The notes under the pieces: model-generated
What the model was told of the DNA's origin: nothing
What the model saw: only the letters and a program-made list of their open reading frames with translations
Databases searched by the model: none
Source: Cytospora piceicola
Taxonomy: Eukaryota > Ascomycota > Sordariomycetes > Diaporthales > Cytosporaceae
Length of the DNA stretch: 64,000 bases
Assembly: GCA_023375675.1 (NCBI GenBank)
Contig: JALQBC010000042.1
Span: forward strand, 124,001-188,000
Direction of reading: 5' to 3'
Shown here: positions 61,628 to 64,000 of the stretch, in pieces
How positions within the stretch are numbered: the first letter of the stretch is position 1
Layout of the letters: the number at the start of each line of letters is the position of its first letter
Program-made: the position numbers and the translations under genes

Positions 61628-63005
61628 ATGGCTTACAACGATGATGCCGTCCTGGCTCGGCTGTCCGCTCTCAATGAGAGTCATGACAGTATTGCAACTG
61701 CAGCCCAGTGGATAATGTTCCATAGGTACGATGCCTTTATTATCTATCTATGTTGTTGGGTAACCCTCCTAACCAGTCCTTCACTTCTAGGCGACATGCA
61801 GACCGTACCGTTCAGATATGGCTTCAGAAACTTAAGGAGTCCCCAAGCACCCGACGTCTGAACCTGGTCTACCTTGCCAATGGTAAGTTCCTCGCCCTTG
61901 TGGCCTTGACGGCGTGTTCTCATATGGGAATAATTAGAAGATCGTGATGAGTAAAACCGTTTACTGACGACGCGCTCACTCATCAGAGGTGACGCAGCAA
62001 TCAAAAGCCCGGCATAAGGATGACTTTCCTCTGGCCTTTGCACCAGTTATGGCTGAGGCAATTGCAACTGCATACAAGGGAGCCACTCCCGACGTGCAGA
62101 ACAAACTTCGTAGAGTTGTTGAGGTTTGGAGAGATCGAGGTGTCTTTGAGGTATCCGTTCAGAGTAACATCGAGGCTCGCATCGACGGTAAGTCGGGTTC
62201 CGATCTTTTTGGCTTGAAATGATCACTGACCAAGTATACAGATCTGGACAAGGTCAGAGGTGCCGGTAAGAGCGGCCTGGGCAACTCTAGTATAGGAAGT
62301 CCATCCGTGCCATCGGAACTTGCACCTTTGGTCACCCCAGCGCAAAATGTTACCAAGCTGGCGCTGTCAATCAAGGCAAAGACCACCGCAGCCGAGCAGG
62401 ACTACATCAAGAACACAGATTCAAACCAGCCGACACCATCCGCCCCGGTCTATGCGGCCCGCCTGAATGGCTTGTTGAAGACGCTTGCCACCGCCGAGGG
62501 CGCGGTTGCCGAGTGCGTCAAAGCCAGGAAGGAGCTGATCGGGGCCCTCGAGAGGCTTCTCGATACGAACAAGGCTAGCTTGGAGGCCGAGGAGAAGCAG
62601 CTGGCAGAGCTCGAGGGCAGGAAAGCTACCATCGACCAGAAGAAGCAGGACGTCGAGATGGCCATCATGCGAGGCCTGGCCGACCAGGATCCGATGAACC
62701 GCGACGGCCAGTCAGCTAGCCCTGTGCCTGAGCCCGATAGGCCTGAGGTCGAGGCTTTGACGCCCCCTCCCATCGACGAGTCCGACAGGTACGAGCCTGA
62801 GTTCGATGCTGCTCCGGAACAACAGCCCACCTCAGGCCTGGACGCTCTCTCAAGCCTGGCCTCTCAATACCCTGCCGTGCCGGTCTCGACAAACGGGGCG
62901 AATGGAGCAAACAAGAAGCGGAAGATCGATGCCAGGGACGAGATTCCTGATCTAGGCAACGACGATGGCATCGACCCCGACATCGATGAGATGATTCGCC
63001 AGTAG
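61628..63005 (+). CDS. RTT103: RNA polymerase II CTD-interacting protein, Rtt103-like
   Basis: Four exons, 61628-61725, 61791-61882, 61987-62187 and 62242-63005, give 384 residues. Donors are GTACGA, GTAAGT and GTAAGT. The first ~135 residues form a CID (RPR) domain: LSALNESHDSIATAAQWIMF, TVQIWLQKLKES, RLNLVYLANEV and the VVEVWRDRGVF motif. A helical region follows with a Glu/Lys-rich coiled coil (about 225-265), then a Pro/acidic linker and a basic NLS-like KKRKIDARDE near the C-terminus. Rtt103 binds Ser2-phosphorylated CTD and recruits the Rat1 exonuclease for transcription termination. RPRD-type animal homologues share this layout. Confidence 0.92.
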
Positions 63006-64000
63006 AAATGAGGCGAACATGTCGCGTTCTAAGGGTATGGAGATGAACTCAAATCCATGGATGGGCTTAGCGTGTTGCGGGATCGAAGGCGTCCCTCGTG
63101 GACCGGTCTAATTTCTACTATTTCGTTGCGCTCTTTCATATCTGAGAGAAACATGCCGCGCTCTCCATTGTTTGTTAGGAACATCAATTTACTTCACTTA
63201 TGCATCATCTCCACCATGTCTTCTCTCCATCGGTGCGTGCTCAACATGTATACACGACGGCCACTATCACCAGGTGGCCCGTACACATCTCGCCGACTTT
63301 GACGAGCGTGCTCAGTCATGCCGCACAGACTGGGAAGGTTTTGAGAACCAGTATGCAATGCATGGGCGATTTCCAACACGGTGGACTACAACGACAGTCA
63401 ACTCATCCCATTCTATCCGCCAAAGAGACAAGGCGCGGCCAACACTATCAGATGAGATGTAACGCCTCTGGGCGGATCGGTCACTTCGCTGCCATGGTTG
63501 TGGCCGGGTTAATGGTGAAGGTCTGGGTCGGAAACAAAAGACTCCGGTCTAGTATATCAAAGAATATAGTGTAATCCAATACCTACTCCGGATTGCTCCT
63601 GAAGAATCGGAATTTGGAACCAAAGTCGGTCTGGCAAAGTAACCATGGCGCCGTAAAAGATGCACTGTCACCAAGTGTTGAGACAAAGCGCCCTTGCAAA
63701 TAAGGTCTGACTTCAGTACCCAAGTGGCAAGGTAGAGAAGCCTGGTCTGCTGCGGAAGCGGACACAATCAAGGACCAACAGGTGGGAACAGTGCTGTGGA
63801 CCAGCTGGATGAAGTGGTGAAGAGTGTGGAAGAGCCGTGGCGGGAAATCCCTGATATAACAGAAGACAGTCACTCCACAGGTACTGGGCAGCATCATCCG
63901 CAAGACATATCTAGCACTCAGGAGACAACGGGCGAAAGGAAGACGGTTGGAGAGGTAGCGAAACGGGGCGGTGAGGCTGGAGAGCAAGATACGGACCGAA
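63006..64000. other. Window end, no supported gene
   Basis: The 3' region of the RTT103-like gene and about 0.7 kb more. Overlapping frames on both strands (plus 63200-63574, minus 63583-63987) have no recognisable domain; the minus one touches the window edge region and could be part of a gene beyond it, but nothing supports this now. Confidence 0.5.

Noticed and set aside
63583..63987. 134-codon minus-strand frame at the window end
   Set aside because: No domain match recognised; could be part of a gene beyond the edge but unsupported.

Overview
This window is nuclear DNA from a filamentous ascomycete fungus, most likely a Sordariomycete. The genes are intron-rich with short introns (mostly 45-200 nt) and GT...AG borders, the coding regions are GC-biased, and the protein families are those of Pezizomycotina (samB-type MYND protein, DUF3455 secreted protein, chromodomain plus HDA2/3 protein, fungal acid sphingomyelinase). 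I see no transposon, CRISPR array, rRNA or tRNA. Genus and species cannot be read from the sequence.

Layout: positions 1-4.5 kb are gene-free with simple repeats, followed by a samB/Mub1-type MYND protein (+). Next come EBP2 (-) and DED1 (-), for ribosome biogenesis and translation initiation. Proteasome beta4 PRE1 (-) diverges from the U3 snoRNP protein RRP9 (+). An Ulp2-type SUMO protease (-), with an unresolved 5' end, is followed by a secreted acid sphingomyelinase-like phosphodiesterase (-). At 29-33 kb (+) lies a long chromodomain plus HDA2/3-type protein. COX6 (-), a fatty-acid elongase (+) and a secreted DUF3455 protein (-) follow. After a 3.4 kb gene-free stretch full of palindromic repeats come AP-1 gamma-adaptin (-), a GH47 alpha-mannosidase (-) and calmodulin (-). 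Then the t-SNARE TLG2 (+), a large probably mitochondrial protein (-), COX7 (+), clathrin light chain (-) and a CTD-interacting RTT103-like protein (+). The last kilobase has no gene I can support.

Most genes are conserved housekeeping genes, and the window looks like an ordinary core chromosomal region rather than an accessory island. Several genes act in one pathway without being an operon: AP-1 gamma, clathrin light chain and Tlg2 in trans-Golgi/endosome traffic; COX6 and COX7 in complex IV; EBP2 and RRP9 in rRNA processing. Divergent pairs with shared upstream regions are PRE1/RRP9, the large mitochondrial protein/COX7, and CLC1/RTT103.

The most unusual signals are a 10-bp palindrome, TACCTAGGTA, found at nine perfect sites and only between genes; a proteasome gene whose start codon is split by an intron; and the domain fusion at 29-33 kb. 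I did not find a clearly new biological system. Exon borders were built by hand from splice signals and reading-frame continuity, so RNA data should be preferred where they differ.
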